DNA of 64,000 nucleotides, taken from contig NZ_UQJH01000007.1 in NCBI RefSeq assembly GCF_900541275.1, forward strand, positions 1-64,000, given 5' to 3'. Of this stretch, positions 1 through 8,782 are shown piece after piece. The position numbers were made by a program, and so were the translations under genes. Every line of letters begins with the position of its first letter. The stretch's first letter is position 1. This DNA is from an uncultured Porphyromonas sp. (GTDB lineage Bacteria; Bacteroidota; Bacteroidia; Bacteroidales; Porphyromonadaceae). A model generated the notes under the pieces. The model made no database searches. It saw only the letters and a list, made by a program, of their open reading frames with translations, and was not told where the DNA came from.

Positions 1-2
1 AC

Positions 3-62
3 GACACCTTATATGATCCCGATCACCACCTCAAAGTAGCTCAACAATATCAGACCGCATAA
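3..62 (+). CDS. C-terminal end of a gene entering from the left edge (possible)
   Basis: The third forward frame reads 19 codons from the window edge to a TAA and gives a composition like a real C-terminus (ending KVAQQYQTA). The other two forward frames close early. Nothing can be said about function from so short a fragment. It could be chance. Confidence 0.3.
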   Translation, partial: DTLYDPDHHLKVAQQYQTA

Positions 63-103
63 AATTTCTACCCAAAAAGTTTGGTGGTTAGCATAAATAG
101 CCC

Positions 104-362
104 GCGTGTCGAGGCACGAAGTGCCGAAGACCGCGGGAAACGAAGATGCATTTTAGAATAAGCGACCCCGTAGGGTGTCGCACTTGTCAGGGAGTTAGGC
201 AACCGGTGCGACACCCTTGCGGGGTCGTGGGATCAATTGTGATGCCTGATCCACGGGATCGTCGGGGCTACACCCCTCTGACACCCGGGCTGTGAAAAAG
301 GCACCCCTGCCTGGGTGCCTCGCTCTCCCACTTTTCACAATGAGCTAAGTGGCTTCTGTACG
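104..362. repeat. Interspersed GC-rich intergenic repeat, copy 1
   Basis: From about 160 to 362 this gap aligns closely with 55990-56193. Shared pieces in the same order are a GGTGTCGCAC / GTGCGACACCC pair, a CTGATCC stretch, TCGGGGCTAC (262-271), a GGCACCCCTG hairpin region, and a TTCACAAT...GCTTCTG tail. At 104-140 there is also an inverted copy of the GTGCCTCGACACCCGG segment found in the elements at 3671 and 7202. No coding potential is visible. The region 1-431 otherwise holds only the edge fragment and a terminator. Confidence 0.65.
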
Positions 363-365
363 ACT

Positions 366-413
366 CAAGTACCCCCTCTCACGCTATGCTTATGGCGTGA
401 GAGGGGGTACTTG
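366..413 (-). terminator. Perfect 19-bp hairpin downstream of the 157-aa gene
   Basis: Positions 366-384 and 395-413 are exact reverse complements (stem begins CAAGTACCCC, 10-nt loop). It lies 18 bases beyond the stop codon of the minus-strand gene at 432-905, so a transcription terminator for the valS operon is the simplest reading. The length and perfection of the stem would also suit a small palindromic repeat. Confidence 0.65.
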
Positions 414-431
414 ATTTGTTGGGCGGTCGCC

Positions 432-905
432 CTATGCCTCCTTCCGGAGGAGCTCTGTCAGGAAGAGGTCCAGCTCCTCGCTCGCTCCCTTGAGGAGCTT
501 GTCGTGCCGGATCCCGTCCCAGGTGCTGTCGCTGTGGGAGTAGAGTGTCTTGTCCTTAGCCCCGCCGGTCTGATAGACGATCGTGACGTCCATCGCAAAG
601 GGGTGTTGCTCAAAGAATCCTGCCGCCGCCAGCCGCCGGAGTGCTTCCCGGACGGTCAGGAGCGCCTCCTGCTCCGTCACCACGGCACGCTCCCCATCCT
701 CGGAGAGCCAGCCATAGACCACCTCGCTCTCGCTCTGACCGCTATCCGAGGAGAGGAGTATCTCCCCCTCGACGAGGTCAAAGGAGGTGATCACCTTGTG
801 GACCGACAGGCAGCCGCCCGTCAGCAGCGTCTCACGGAAGTGCCCGAAAAACTCCGCCACGATAGCGGCGGTACTCATCACCTTGTCATGAATCTCTGAC
901 TCCAT
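432..905 (-). CDS. Conserved-type hypothetical protein, 157 aa, downstream of valS
   Basis: I do not recognise this protein. It is a soluble 157-residue chain with no signal peptide or membrane segment. It is predicted mixed alpha/beta, acidic in the first half (SFDLVEGEILLSS), with a helical C-terminus (ASEELDLFLTELL). The ATG at 905 lies 32 bases after the valS stop on the same strand, and a strong hairpin follows the stop, so it is probably the last gene of a valS operon. The opposite strand carries a longer shadow frame, but this frame has the better start, spacing and amino-acid composition. No function is proposed. Confidence 0.7.
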   Translation of the reverse strand: MESEIHDKVMSTAAIVAEFFGHFRETLLTGGCLSVHKVITSFDLVEGEILLSSDSGQSESEVVYGWLSEDGERAVVTEQEALLTVREALRRLAAAGFFEQHPFAMDVTIVYQTGGAKDKTLYSHSDSTWDGIRHDKLLKGASEELDLFLTELLRKEA

Positions 906-937
906 ATCGTGCCTTGATTACTTGCGGGAGGGATGGC

Positions 938-3577
938 TTACTGCTGTTGCTCGAGGAGGTCGAGACGCTCTTGGGCGCTCTTCAGCTTCTCCGTCGCATC
1001 GGAGACCTTCTTCCGCTCCATATCGACGACAGCCTGCGGGGCGTTGTTGACAAAGCCCGGGTTGCTCAGCTTCTTCTCTATCCCGGCTATAAATCCGGTG
1101 TAGTGCTTGATGTCCTTCCTCAGCTTCTCGATCTCGCCCGAGATGTCGATCAGCCCGCGGAAGGGGACGCCATAGACGGTCGTCTCCACGAGGAAAGTCT
1201 CCACCTCAGCGTCTCCGCTCGTCGGTGCGACGGTGAAGTCGGAGATATTGGCGAGCTTGCGGATCACCGCCTTGGAGGCATCGCTCAGGCGATCCTCCGG
1301 CATCAGCAGCTCCACCGCCTCGCGGGGTGATACGCCGTGGTGGGCGCGCAGTCCGCGGACGCCGGTGATGATGTCGCTCGAGAGCGCCATCTGGTGGAGG
1401 ATCTCGCGGTCAGGCTCCGCCTCAGCAGGCAGCTGCTGCGTCATGATGCTCTCCCCGTCTGCGCGGTCGGCAAGGTTTTGCCACAGCTCCTCGGTGATGA
1501 AGGGCATAAAGGGGTGCAGGAGGAGCAGCAACTGCTCGAGATAGCCCTTCGTGGCGGTAAGTGTCGCACTATCGATCGGCTTGCCGTAGTCCGGCTTCAC
1601 CAGCTCGAGGTAGGTGCCGGAGAAGTCGTCCTTGACCACACGGTAGAGCAGCATCATCGCATCGCTGATGCGGTACTTGGCGAAGTGGTCGTCGAGCGTC
1701 TTGCGGGTGTCGCTCAGCACCTCGGCAAACCACCGTACAGCGGCCGCCTGGGCAGCGCTTTGCTCCACCGTCTCGCTCTCCTGCCAGCCCTGTACGAGGC
1801 GGTACGAATTCCAGATCTTATTGCTGAAGTTGCGCCCCTGCTCGCACATAGACTCATCGAAGAGGATGTCGTTGCCGGCATTGGTGCAGCTCATCAGCCC
1901 CATCCGGACGCCGTCGGCGCCATACTCCTTGATCAGCAGGAGCGGGTCCGGGCTGTTGCCCAGCTGCTTACTCATCTTGCGTCCCTGGTGATCGCGGACG
2001 ATACCGGTGAGGTAGACGTCCCCGAAGGGCTTCTTCCCCATATACTCATACCCTGCCATGATCATGCGGGCGACCCAGAAGAAGAGGATGTCCGGTCCGG
2101 AGACGAGGGTCGAGGTGGGGTAGTAGTACCGGAGCTCCGCATTCTCCGGATCCTTGATCGGATTGGCGAAGACGCTCATCGGCCAGAGCCAGGAGGAGAA
2201 CCAGGTGTCCAGCGTGTCCTCGTCCTGCTTCAGGTCAGCATCGGTGAGGGCCGGGTCGATCTTGTGAGCCTCCTCGAGCGCCACGGCACGGCTCTCCCCC
2301 ACGACGATCTGCCCATCAGGCAGGTAGTAGGCGGGGATGCGGTGCCCCCAGTAGAGCTGACGAGAGATATTCCAGTCGTGGATATTCTCCATCCAGTGCG
2401 CGTAGATGCTCTTAAACTTTGGCGGCACCAGGCTCACCTCGTCCTTCATCACCGCCTCGTAGGCCGGCTTGACGAAGTGATCCATCCGGAGGAACCACTG
2501 GGTGGAGAGCTTCGGCTCGATCGGCACATCGGTCCGCTCGGAGAAGCCGACCGTATTGTCGTAGTCCTCCACGTGGTCCATCGCCCCGATCTCCTCCAGC
2601 TCTTGGGCAAAAGCGTCCCGCACCTCAAAGCGGTCACGCCCCTCGTACTTGCCGCCAAAGCTATTCAGCGTACCATCGTCACTGAAGACGTCGTACTTAG
2701 GCAGGTGATACCGCTCACCGATGGCGTAGTCGTTGATGTCGTGACAGGGGGTGATCTTGAGGCAGCCGGTACCGAAGTCTATGTCCACGTAGTCATCCAT
2801 GATGATCGGGATCTCGCGACCCACGCCCGGCACGATGACATGCTTGCCCTGGAGGTGGGTGTACCGCTCATCGGAGGGATTGATGCAGACCGCCGCATCA
2901 CCAAAGATCGTCTCCGGGCGGGTCGTCGCCACGAGGACGTACTGCTCCGGATCCTCCACGATGGTGTAGCGGACATAGTAGAGCTTGGAGTGCTCCGCCT
3001 TATGGATCACCTCCTCATCGGAGATCGCCGTCTTAGCTGCCGGATCCCAATTCACCATCCGTATGCCGCGGTAGATCAGCCCCTTGCGGTAGAGGTCGCA
3101 GAAGACATCATTCACCGTTTCGCTTCGCTGCTCGTCCATGGTGAAGGCGAGGCGGTCCCAGTCGCAGGAGGCGCCGATCTTCTTGAGCTGGCTGATGATG
3201 ATCCCGCCGTGCTCATGCGTCCAGTCCCACACCTCGTCGAGGAATTGCTCGCGCGTGAGGTCGCTCTTCTTGATCCCCTGCTTCGCCAGCTTGGCCACCA
3301 CCTTCGCCTCCGTAGCTATGGAGGCATGGTCGGTCCCGGGGACCCAGCAGGCGTTGAAGCCGGTCATCCGCGCCCGGCGGACGAGGATGTCCTGGAGGGT
3401 GTTATTGAGCATATGCCCCATATGGAGCACGCCGGTGACGTTGGGCGGGGGGATGACGACGGTGTAGGGAGGTCTATTGTCCGGATGAGAGGCGAAGAGC
3501 TTATGCTCCGTCCAGTATCCATACCACTTATCCTCCACCTGGGAGGGATCGTACTTAGCGCTTAGTTCGTGCGACAT
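938..3577 (-). CDS. valS: Valyl-tRNA synthetase
   Basis: Cytoplasmic class I aminoacyl-tRNA synthetase that charges tRNA-Val and edits mischarged threonine. The 879-residue length is normal. Visible landmarks are the HIGH-type motif in PPPNVTGVLHMGHM (about residues 44-57), an inserted editing domain in the first half, the KMSKS-type motif as RKMSKQLGNS, an anticodon-binding helical domain, and a C-terminal coiled-coil arm (GEIEKLRKDI to the end) typical of bacterial ValRS. I chose the ATG at 3577 (MSHELSAKYD). An upstream in-frame ATG at 3622 would add 15 residues unlike the family and would start upstream of the likely -7 box at 3609-3616. A 157-aa unknown gene follows 32 bases downstream. 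Confidence 0.97.
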   Translation of the reverse strand: MSHELSAKYDPSQVEDKWYGYWTEHKLFASHPDNRPPYTVVIPPPNVTGVLHMGHMLNNTLQDILVRRARMTGFNACWVPGTDHASIATEAKVVAKLAKQGIKKSDLTREQFLDEVWDWTHEHGGIIISQLKKIGASCDWDRLAFTMDEQRSETVNDVFCDLYRKGLIYRGIRMVNWDPAAKTAISDEEVIHKAEHSKLYYVRYTIVEDPEQYVLVATTRPETIFGDAAVCINPSDERYTHLQGKHVIVPGVGREIPIIMDDYVDIDFGTGCLKITPCHDINDYAIGERYHLPKYDVFSDDGTLNSFGGKYEGRDRFEVRDAFAQELEEIGAMDHVEDYDNTVGFSERTDVPIEPKLSTQWFLRMDHFVKPAYEAVMKDEVSLVPPKFKSIYAHWMENIHDWNISRQLYWGHRIPAYYLPDGQIVVGESRAVALEEAHKIDPALTDADLKQDEDTLDTWFSSWLWPMSVFANPIKDPENAELRYYYPTSTLVSGPDILFFWVARMIMAGYEYMGKKPFGDVYLTGIVRDHQGRKMSKQLGNSPDPLLLIKEYGADGVRMGLMSCTNAGNDILFDESMCEQGRNFSNKIWNSYRLVQGWQESETVEQSAAQAAAVRWFAEVLSDTRKTLDDHFAKYRISDAMMLLYRVVKDDFSGTYLELVKPDYGKPIDSATLTATKGYLEQLLLLLHPFMPFITEELWQNLADRADGESIMTQQLPAEAEPDREILHQMALSSDIITGVRGLRAHHGVSPREAVELLMPEDRLSDASKAVIRKLANISDFTVAPTSGDAEVETFLVETTVYGVPFRGLIDISGEIEKLRKDIKHYTGFIAGIEKKLSNPGFVNNAPQAVVDMERKKVSDATEKLKSAQERLDLLEQQQ

Positions 3578-3608
3578 ATCTCGTCTGTAGTTATCTGTCT
3601 TTAGATGA

Positions 3609-3616
3609 CAAAGATA
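3609..3616 (-). promoter_or_regulatory. Bacteroidota -7 box (TATCTTTG) for valS
   Basis: Reads TATCTTTG on the minus strand, an exact match to TAnnTTTG, 32 bases before the chosen valS ATG. A clear -33 TTTG is not seen. Confidence 0.5.
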
Positions 3617-3670
3617 AGACAATTTCCCCTCCTAAGCCCCCTCTTGCCGTCTCATCCGCCAGGCGTGGCG

Positions 3671-3969
3671 CACATAATGGCGATCGCCAGAGGGAGCGAC
3701 ACCCTGGCGGGGTCGTGTCATAAAGGTGGAACGCAGGAAACCCGGGGTCTTCGGCACTTCGTGCCTCGACACCCGGACTAGGAAAAACGGACCCCTACCG
3801 GGGTCCCAGGCTGGATCGGTCGGCTGGATCGGTCGGCTGGATCGGTCGGCTGGATCGGCATGTGGGATCGGCATACGGGATCGGTCGGCGGGGCGGACCT
3901 TTTAGGCAAATGCCGGCTGTTTAGAGCACCGTCCGACTTGTCCGATCCGTCCGACTCGTCCGATAAGAC
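3671..3969. repeat. Interspersed intergenic element with internal tandem repeats, copy 1
   Basis: The gap between valS and gcvP (3578-4054) is filled by an element that realigns with 7202-7445. Shared pieces are AATGGCGATCG, GGGGTCGT, a CGGCACTTCGTGCCTCGAC hairpin region, ACCCCT/GGGGTCCC, then GGATCGG units, and finally a TCCGAC array. In this copy the 13-bp unit is expanded (3809-3886). The 9-bp unit TCCGACTTG and variants runs at 3932-3967 in four copies. There is no gene on either strand. Confidence 0.7.
3809..3886. repeat. 13-bp tandem repeat, about six copies
   Basis: GGCTGGATCGGTC is repeated at 3809, 3822 and 3835, followed by GGCTGGATCGGCA at 3848 and two looser units to 3886. The homologous element at 7202-7445 has only about one unit, so the number of copies varies between elements. 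Confidence 0.85.
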
Positions 3970-3989
3970 AGCTCTCCTTAGCATACAGA

Positions 3990-4033
3990 GAGGGGGCACA
4001 GCGCAGATCTCTCTCTCTGCGCTGTGCCCCCTC
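3990..4033 (-). terminator. gcvP terminator, 17-bp perfect stem
   Basis: 3990-4006 (GAGGGGGCACAGCGCAG) pairs exactly with 4017-4033 across a 10-nt CT-rich loop. It lies 21 bases past the gcvP stop codon. No obvious U-run follows on the minus strand. Confidence 0.65.
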
Positions 4034-4054
4034 AGGTATCAGGGACGGGAGGGA

Positions 4055-6949
4055 TTACCTCTCCTCCTTCATCGCATTCTCATTGGAGATAAGCTCGCCT
4101 GCGGGGATGTAGCAGCAGACGAGGTTGCGATCGCCGTAGCCGTCATTGACGCGCGCGACATTGACCCAGTGCTTCCAGTCGTGGAGGTAGGGGAGGTCAA
4201 AGGCAGCCTTTTCCCTCGTGTAGGGGTGGCTCCACTCGTCGGTGGCCACCTCGTAGAGGGGGTGGGGGGCATTCTTGAGGACATTATCCTCCACGTCAGC
4301 CTTGCCATCCATGATCTCCTGGATGTCGGCGCGGATGCGCTTCATCACCTCGACGAAGCGGTCGAGCTCCTTGAGGCTCTCACTCTCGGTCGGCTCCACC
4401 ATGAGGGTGCCGTGGACGGGGAAGGAGAGCGTCGGGGCGTGGTAGTTGTAGTCCATCAGTCGCTTGGCGATGTCGAGGTCGGTGATGCCGACGGCACCAA
4501 AGTTGCGGCACTCGACGATGCACTCGTGACCGACGAAGCCGGTCTCGCCACGGTAGAGGACGCCATAGTCCTCCTGCAGACGGGCGGAGAGGTAATTGGA
4601 GTTGAGGATCGCTCCGGCGGTGGCAGCCTTGAGCCCCTTAGCGCCCATCATGCGGATGTAGGCGTAGGTGATGCCGAGGATGCCGGCGCTGCCGAAGGGC
4701 GCTGCAGAGACGGGGATGCGGTCCTCGCCATGCATCAGCGGGTGAGAGGGCTTGTAGGGTGCGAGCTTGCTCGTCATGCAGATGCAGCCCTCACCGGGAC
4801 CGCCACCACCGTGGGGGATGGCAAAGGTCTTGTGGAGGTTGAGGTGGCATACGTCGGCACCGATGAAGCCGGGGTTGGTCCAGCCGCACTGACCATTCAT
4901 ATTGGCACCATCCATGTAGACCAGACCGCCACGCTCGTGAACGATCTTGAGGAGCTCACGGATGTGTACCTCGAAGATGCCGTACGTACTCGGGTAGGTG
5001 ATCATGGTGCCGGCGAGGCGGTCCTTGTGCTGCTCCGCCTTGGTGCGGAAGTCCTCTACGTCGATCTCGCCATTCTCCGTCGACTTGACGATCACCGGCT
5101 CCAGTCCGGCGAGGGAGGTGGAGGCGGGGTTGGTGCCGTGAGCAGACTCGGGGAGGAGGATCACCTTGCGGTCCTCCTGTCCGTGGTCGATGAAGTACTC
5201 ACGGATGGTGCGCAGACCGGCGTACTCGCCGGCGGCACCGGAGTTGGGCATAAAGGAGATGTCGTCAAATCCTGTGATCGTGCAGAGCATCTTGCCGAGG
5301 CTGTCGATCATCTCGAGGTAGCCCTCCACCTGCTCTGAGGGAGCGTAGGGGTGGATGCAGGAGAAGTGGGCATTGGAGAGGATGAAGAGGGAGGCGGCAG
5401 GATTGAGCTTCATCGTGCAGGAGCCGAGGGAGATCATCGAGTCGGCAAGGGATAGGTCACGCCGACCGAGACGGGTGCAGTAGCGCATCAGCTCGGTCTC
5501 GGTGTGGTAGAGGCTGAAGACCTCCTGCTGCATGAAGTCGCCCTCGCGACGGACCTTCTCGTCCATCGGCAGCCACTCTGCGGGGATCTCCGGCACGTCG
5601 ATCTCGGAGTCGGCCTTCTTCGCTTCGGTGAAGATGTAGAAGAGGGTAGCGAGGTCGCTCACCTCCGTGGTCTCATCGAGGGAGATGCCGATGGAGGTGC
5701 CGTCAGCGAAGTAGCGGAAGTTGCAGCCACTCTCCTCGGCGATGCGACGGATGGCGGCCACCTTCTCCTCGGAGAGGTCGACGATCTTGAGGGTGTCGAA
5801 GTAGAGCGTATTGGCTTGCTTGTAGCCGAGCTTGCGGAGCTGACGGTCGAGGATCACGGTGTAGGTGTGGATCCGCCCGGCGATGTCCTTGAGTCCCTCC
5901 GGTCCGTGATAGACGGCATACATACCGGCGATGGTGGCGAGGAGTGCCTGAGCGGTACAGATATTAGAGGTGGCGCGCTCGCGCTTGATGTGCTGCTCGC
6001 GGGTCTGGAGGGCGAGGCGGAAGGCCTTGTGATCCAGACGGTCGACGGTCACACCGATGATGCGTCCCGGGATGATGCGTTTGTACTCGTCGGTGGCGGC
6101 GAGGTAGCCGGCGGAGGGACCACCGAAGTACATCGGCACGCCGAAGCGCTGAGAGGAGCCGAAGACAATGTCGGCACCCAGCTCACCGGGAGGGGTCATC
6201 AGCACGAGGGACATCAGGTCGGCAGCGACAGCGACACGGACGCCGGCCTTCTTTGCCTTCTCGAGGAAGCTCTTGAGCTCGATCACCTGACCATTGTCAT
6301 TGGTATACTGGACGACAGCGCCGGCAAAGGTCTCGTCGAGGGTGATCTCATCGGGGCAGCCGTAGACCAGCTCGCAGTCCCACTGCGAGGCGCGCGTCTC
6401 GATGACGCGGCGGGTGGTGGTGAAGAGGTTATTGGAGACGAAGATCTTCGTCTTGGTCTTCTCCTCAGCCCGCTTACGGACATTCAGCAGCATGGCGCAT
6501 GCCTCGGCAGCTGCGGTCGCCTCATCGAGGAGGGAGCAATTGGTCAGCGGGAGACGGGTAAGCTCGGTGATGACGGTCTGGAAGTTGAAGAGCGCCTCCA
6601 GTCGGCCCTGCGACACCTCAGCCTGATAGGGCGTGTAGGAGGTGTACCAAGCGGGGTTCTCGAGGATATTACGCTGGATGACGGCGGGGGTGCAGGTGTC
6701 GTACCAGCCCATACCGATGTAGGAGGAGAAGATCTGATTCTTCTCGCCCAGCTCATTGATGTGCTCGATCAGCTCGCGCTCGCTCATCGGCTCGGGGAGG
6801 TCCAGCTCCTTGTCGAGCAGGATGTCCGACGGCATGACACGATGGATGAGGTCGTCGACGCTCTTGACGCCGATGGTCTCGAGCATCCTCTTCTTCTCCT
6901 CGGGGTCGGTGACGCCGATCTCGCGGATGCTGAAGTCAGTTGTATTCAT
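4055..6949 (-). CDS. gcvP: Glycine dehydrogenase (decarboxylating), P protein
   Basis: PLP-dependent decarboxylase of the glycine cleavage system, which passes the aminomethyl group to lipoyl-GcvH. The 964-residue single chain matches the fused GcvPA/GcvPB form. The N-terminal half holds the GcvPA-like part (YTPYQAEVSQGRLEALFNFQT, NCSLLDEATAAAEA). The C-terminal half carries the PLP lysine in NLHKTFAIPHGGGGPG (K707) and MTYPSTYGIFE-type features upstream of it. The ATG at 6949 is the natural start. It is monocistronic here, bounded by a hairpin at 3990-4033 and a repeat-filled upstream gap. The other gcv genes are not in the window. Confidence 0.97.
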   Translation of the reverse strand: MNTTDFSIREIGVTDPEEKKRMLETIGVKSVDDLIHRVMPSDILLDKELDLPEPMSERELIEHINELGEKNQIFSSYIGMGWYDTCTPAVIQRNILENPAWYTSYTPYQAEVSQGRLEALFNFQTVITELTRLPLTNCSLLDEATAAAEACAMLLNVRKRAEEKTKTKIFVSNNLFTTTRRVIETRASQWDCELVYGCPDEITLDETFAGAVVQYTNDNGQVIELKSFLEKAKKAGVRVAVAADLMSLVLMTPPGELGADIVFGSSQRFGVPMYFGGPSAGYLAATDEYKRIIPGRIIGVTVDRLDHKAFRLALQTREQHIKRERATSNICTAQALLATIAGMYAVYHGPEGLKDIAGRIHTYTVILDRQLRKLGYKQANTLYFDTLKIVDLSEEKVAAIRRIAEESGCNFRYFADGTSIGISLDETTEVSDLATLFYIFTEAKKADSEIDVPEIPAEWLPMDEKVRREGDFMQQEVFSLYHTETELMRYCTRLGRRDLSLADSMISLGSCTMKLNPAASLFILSNAHFSCIHPYAPSEQVEGYLEMIDSLGKMLCTITGFDDISFMPNSGAAGEYAGLRTIREYFIDHGQEDRKVILLPESAHGTNPASTSLAGLEPVIVKSTENGEIDVEDFRTKAEQHKDRLAGTMITYPSTYGIFEVHIRELLKIVHERGGLVYMDGANMNGQCGWTNPGFIGADVCHLNLHKTFAIPHGGGGPGEGCICMTSKLAPYKPSHPLMHGEDRIPVSAAPFGSAGILGITYAYIRMMGAKGLKAATAGAILNSNYLSARLQEDYGVLYRGETGFVGHECIVECRNFGAVGITDLDIAKRLMDYNYHAPTLSFPVHGTLMVEPTESESLKELDRFVEVMKRIRADIQEIMDGKADVEDNVLKNAPHPLYEVATDEWSHPYTREKAAFDLPYLHDWKHWVNVARVNDGYGDRNLVCCYIPAGELISNENAMKEER

Positions 6950-7201
6950 GAATCGATTGTGTAAGTATTTGGTTAGATGATTTTTAGTGGCAAAAGGTCA
7001 GAGCCCAAACTCCGACAGTGTAAAATTAGCCATTTTCCCCGAGAGAATAAAAAGAAGCACCCCCTCATCCGACGGGTCGGCCGGCGTGGCACCCCGATAG
7101 GGGTGCGTTTTTCGTAGCCCGGTGGTCGGAGGGGCGTAGCCCCGACGACCCCGGGAAATCATAGCCCTATTCATCCCCTCGACCCCGCTAGGGCGTCGCT
7201 C

Positions 7202-7445
7202 GTAATGGCGATCGTCAGAGGGGGACCGACACCCTGTCGGGGTCGTCTATATGAGGCGTAACGTAAGTAACCCGGGGTCATCGGCACTTCGTGCCTCGAC
7301 CACCGGGCTATGAAAAAATGACCCCTCCCGGGGTCCCCTGCTGGATCGGCTGTCGGGGCAGACCTCCTTGTGGATACCAGGTGTCTCTTGCGCTGTCCGA
7401 CTCGTCCGACCGGTCCGACTTGTCCGATTCGTCCGATAAGGCAGC
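7202..7445. repeat. Interspersed intergenic element, copy 2, with 9-bp TCCGAC array
   Basis: Homologous to 3671-3969 (see that entry) but with a single GGATCGG unit in place of the 13-bp array. Five 9-bp units run from 7396 to 7440: TCCGACTCG, TCCGACCGG, TCCGACTTG, TCCGATTCG, TCCGATAAG. The rest of the gap 6950-7590 holds a further GC-rich hairpin stretch (about 7073-7160), the 22-bp-period array at 7463-7544 and a run of nine G at 7562-7570. No gene is visible. Confidence 0.7.
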
Positions 7446-7462
7446 GCAGAGGGGGTAAAAAT

Positions 7463-7544
7463 CTAATACCGATATTAGGTGCGACTAATATCGGTATTAG
7501 TGATCTCTAATATCGGTATTAGAGTTTTCTTTTACCGGTATTAG
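7463..7544. repeat. 22-bp-period array of a 16-bp near-palindrome, locus A
   Basis: Four 16-bp units start exactly 22 bases apart (7463, 7485, 7507, 7529), separated by 6-bp spacers of unrelated sequence. The units are CTAATACCGATATTAG, CTAATATCGGTATTAG (twice) and a divergent CTTTTACCGGTATTAG. The first is the reverse complement of the second. The same arrangement recurs at 34273-34354, and shorter versions at 23148 and 56304. Confidence 0.9.
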
Positions 7545-7590
7545 ATTTCTCCCACAGAAAAGGGGGGGGGAGGACAGGGTTGCCTTGGGA

Positions 7591-8190
7591 CTATCGGTGG
7601 AGGAGGTGCTCCTCGCGCTTTGACTCGATCCAGCGGGCCACGATGCGGGGGTAATGGTCGCGCTCGAGGAGGTGGATCTTGGCGGCGATATCCTCTGGTG
7701 TATCCTCGGGGCTGATCTCGGTACGTGCCTGATAGATCGTCCGCCCGCGGTCGTACTGCTCATCGATCTCGTGGATCGTGATGCCGGTCTCCCGCTCGCC
7801 GGCGGCGTGGACCGCCTCGTGGACGTGCATGCCGTACATCCCCTTGCCCCCATACTTGGGCAGGAGTGCGGGGTGGATATTGAGGATCAGACCCGGATAG
7901 GCCTCGAGGAGGAAGTGCGGGATGAGCGCCATGTACCCCGCCAGCACGATCGCCTCCACTCCTCGCTCACGGAGGTAGGGCAACAGCACCTCAGGGTCGG
8001 CCAGCTCATCGCGGGTGAAGTACTTCACCTCGATCCCTAGCTGCTCTGCTCGATGGCGCACATAGGCCTCTCGGCGGTTGATCACCACGCAGGCGACGGA
8101 GAGCGCTGCCTCCGGGTGGGCGGCGAGGTACTCAGCGATCTGCTCCATATTGGTCCCGTTGCCGGAGGCAAATATTGCTATCTTAGTCAT
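7591..8190 (-). CDS. purN: Phosphoribosylglycinamide formyltransferase 1
   Basis: Transfers a formyl group from 10-formyl-tetrahydrofolate to GAR, the third step of purine synthesis. The 199 residues match the family. Visible are the N-terminal phosphate-binding loop FASGNGTNMEQ, the catalytic Asn and His in LNIHPALLPKYGGKGMYG, and the downstream catalytic Asp region HEIDEQYDRGRTI. I placed the start at the ATG at 8190 (MTKIAIFASG). The frame opens five codons earlier, but those residues are not family-like. It is divergent from acpP, an arrangement common in Bacteroidota. Confidence 0.95.
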   Translation of the reverse strand: MTKIAIFASGNGTNMEQIAEYLAAHPEAALSVACVVINRREAYVRHRAEQLGIEVKYFTRDELADPEVLLPYLRERGVEAIVLAGYMALIPHFLLEAYPGLILNIHPALLPKYGGKGMYGMHVHEAVHAAGERETGITIHEIDEQYDRGRTIYQARTEISPEDTPEDIAAKIHLLERDHYPRIVARWIESKREEHLLHR

Positions 8191-8233
8191 AACGTGAAAA
8201 TGCACGAACTTATTTCATTGTGCAAATAATATG

Positions 8234-8241
8234 TATCTTTG
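8234..8241 (+). promoter_or_regulatory. -7 box (TATCTTTG) for acpP-fabF-rnc
   Basis: TATCTTTG matches TAnnTTTG and sits about 97 bases upstream of the acpP ATG in the purN/acpP divergent gap. The resulting leader would be long, so a second start site closer to acpP is possible. Confidence 0.4.
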
Positions 8242-8337
8242 CTTTGTCAAAGGGTGAGGTATGCCGTGCGTTGCTCCCATCCTTGTGAGACAAAGATACG
8301 TTTTTTCAATACTTAATTACTAAATAGACATACCAAT

Positions 8338-8586
8338 ATGACACGTGACGAAGTCGCAAAGAAGGTAGAGGACATCATCGTTGACAAGCTTAATGTCGAT
8401 GCCTCTGAGGTAAAGGATGAGGCTAATTTCACCCTGGACCTGGGTGCAGACTCTCTCGACACCGTGGAGCTGATCATGGAGTTTGAGAAGGAGTTTGACA
8501 TCAAGATCGAGGACGACGAGGCTCAGAAGATCCAGACCGTCGGCGATGCTGTGGATCACGTCCTGGAGGCTGTCAAGGATCGCTAA
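8338..8586 (+). CDS. acpP: Acyl carrier protein
   Basis: An 82-residue acidic helical protein that carries growing acyl chains as thioesters in fatty-acid synthesis. The phosphopantetheine attachment serine is in the standard LGADSLDTVELIM motif (Ser39). It is the first gene of the conserved acpP-fabF-rnc order and lies divergent from purN. The ATG at 8338 gives the usual length and N-terminus. Confidence 0.97.
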   Translation: MTRDEVAKKVEDIIVDKLNVDASEVKDEANFTLDLGADSLDTVELIMEFEKEFDIKIEDDEAQKIQTVGDAVDHVLEAVKDR

Positions 8587-8679
8587 TCATCGATCAACGG
8601 AGCCTCTGTCGTAGGGGCTTTGTGCCTCGGAGAGAGCTGTCCCGATGCCGGTACGGCTCTGTCCGCCTGACAGATCATA

Positions 8680-8714
8680 GGGGGTGTGTCCGTAGCTGCG
8701 GACCCATCCCCTTT
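8680..8714 (+). terminator. Imperfect hairpin between acpP and fabF
   Basis: GGGGTGTGTCCG (8681-8692) pairs imperfectly with CGGACCCATCCCC (8699-8711) and is followed by CTTTG. It may be a partial terminator that lets abundant acpP mRNA exceed the downstream genes. It is weak, and the 196-base gap shows no gene. Confidence 0.35.
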
Positions 8715-8782
8715 GCTCGTAGGGGTACCGGGGGACATCGGATGTCCATATGGACTTCACTCTGTGTAATCAATCATATACA

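Noticed and set aside
1337..3565. A 742-codon open frame on the plus strand opposite valS
   Set aside because: valS is unmistakable on the minus strand. Long antisense frames are expected in GC-rich genes, and this one is full of L/V/D/G/R with no domain.
3932..3967. TCCGAC repeats read as an SDxSD-rich peptide
   Set aside because: The frame has no start or conserved context, and the same DNA repeat appears in several non-coding gaps and orientations.
3860..5338. A 492-codon plus-strand frame through the repeat and gcvP
   Set aside because: It starts inside tandem repeats and runs antisense to gcvP, with no motif.
7562..7570. Run of nine G as a phase-variation switch
   Set aside because: It lies downstream of the purN stop and upstream of no promoter, so slippage would change no reading frame.
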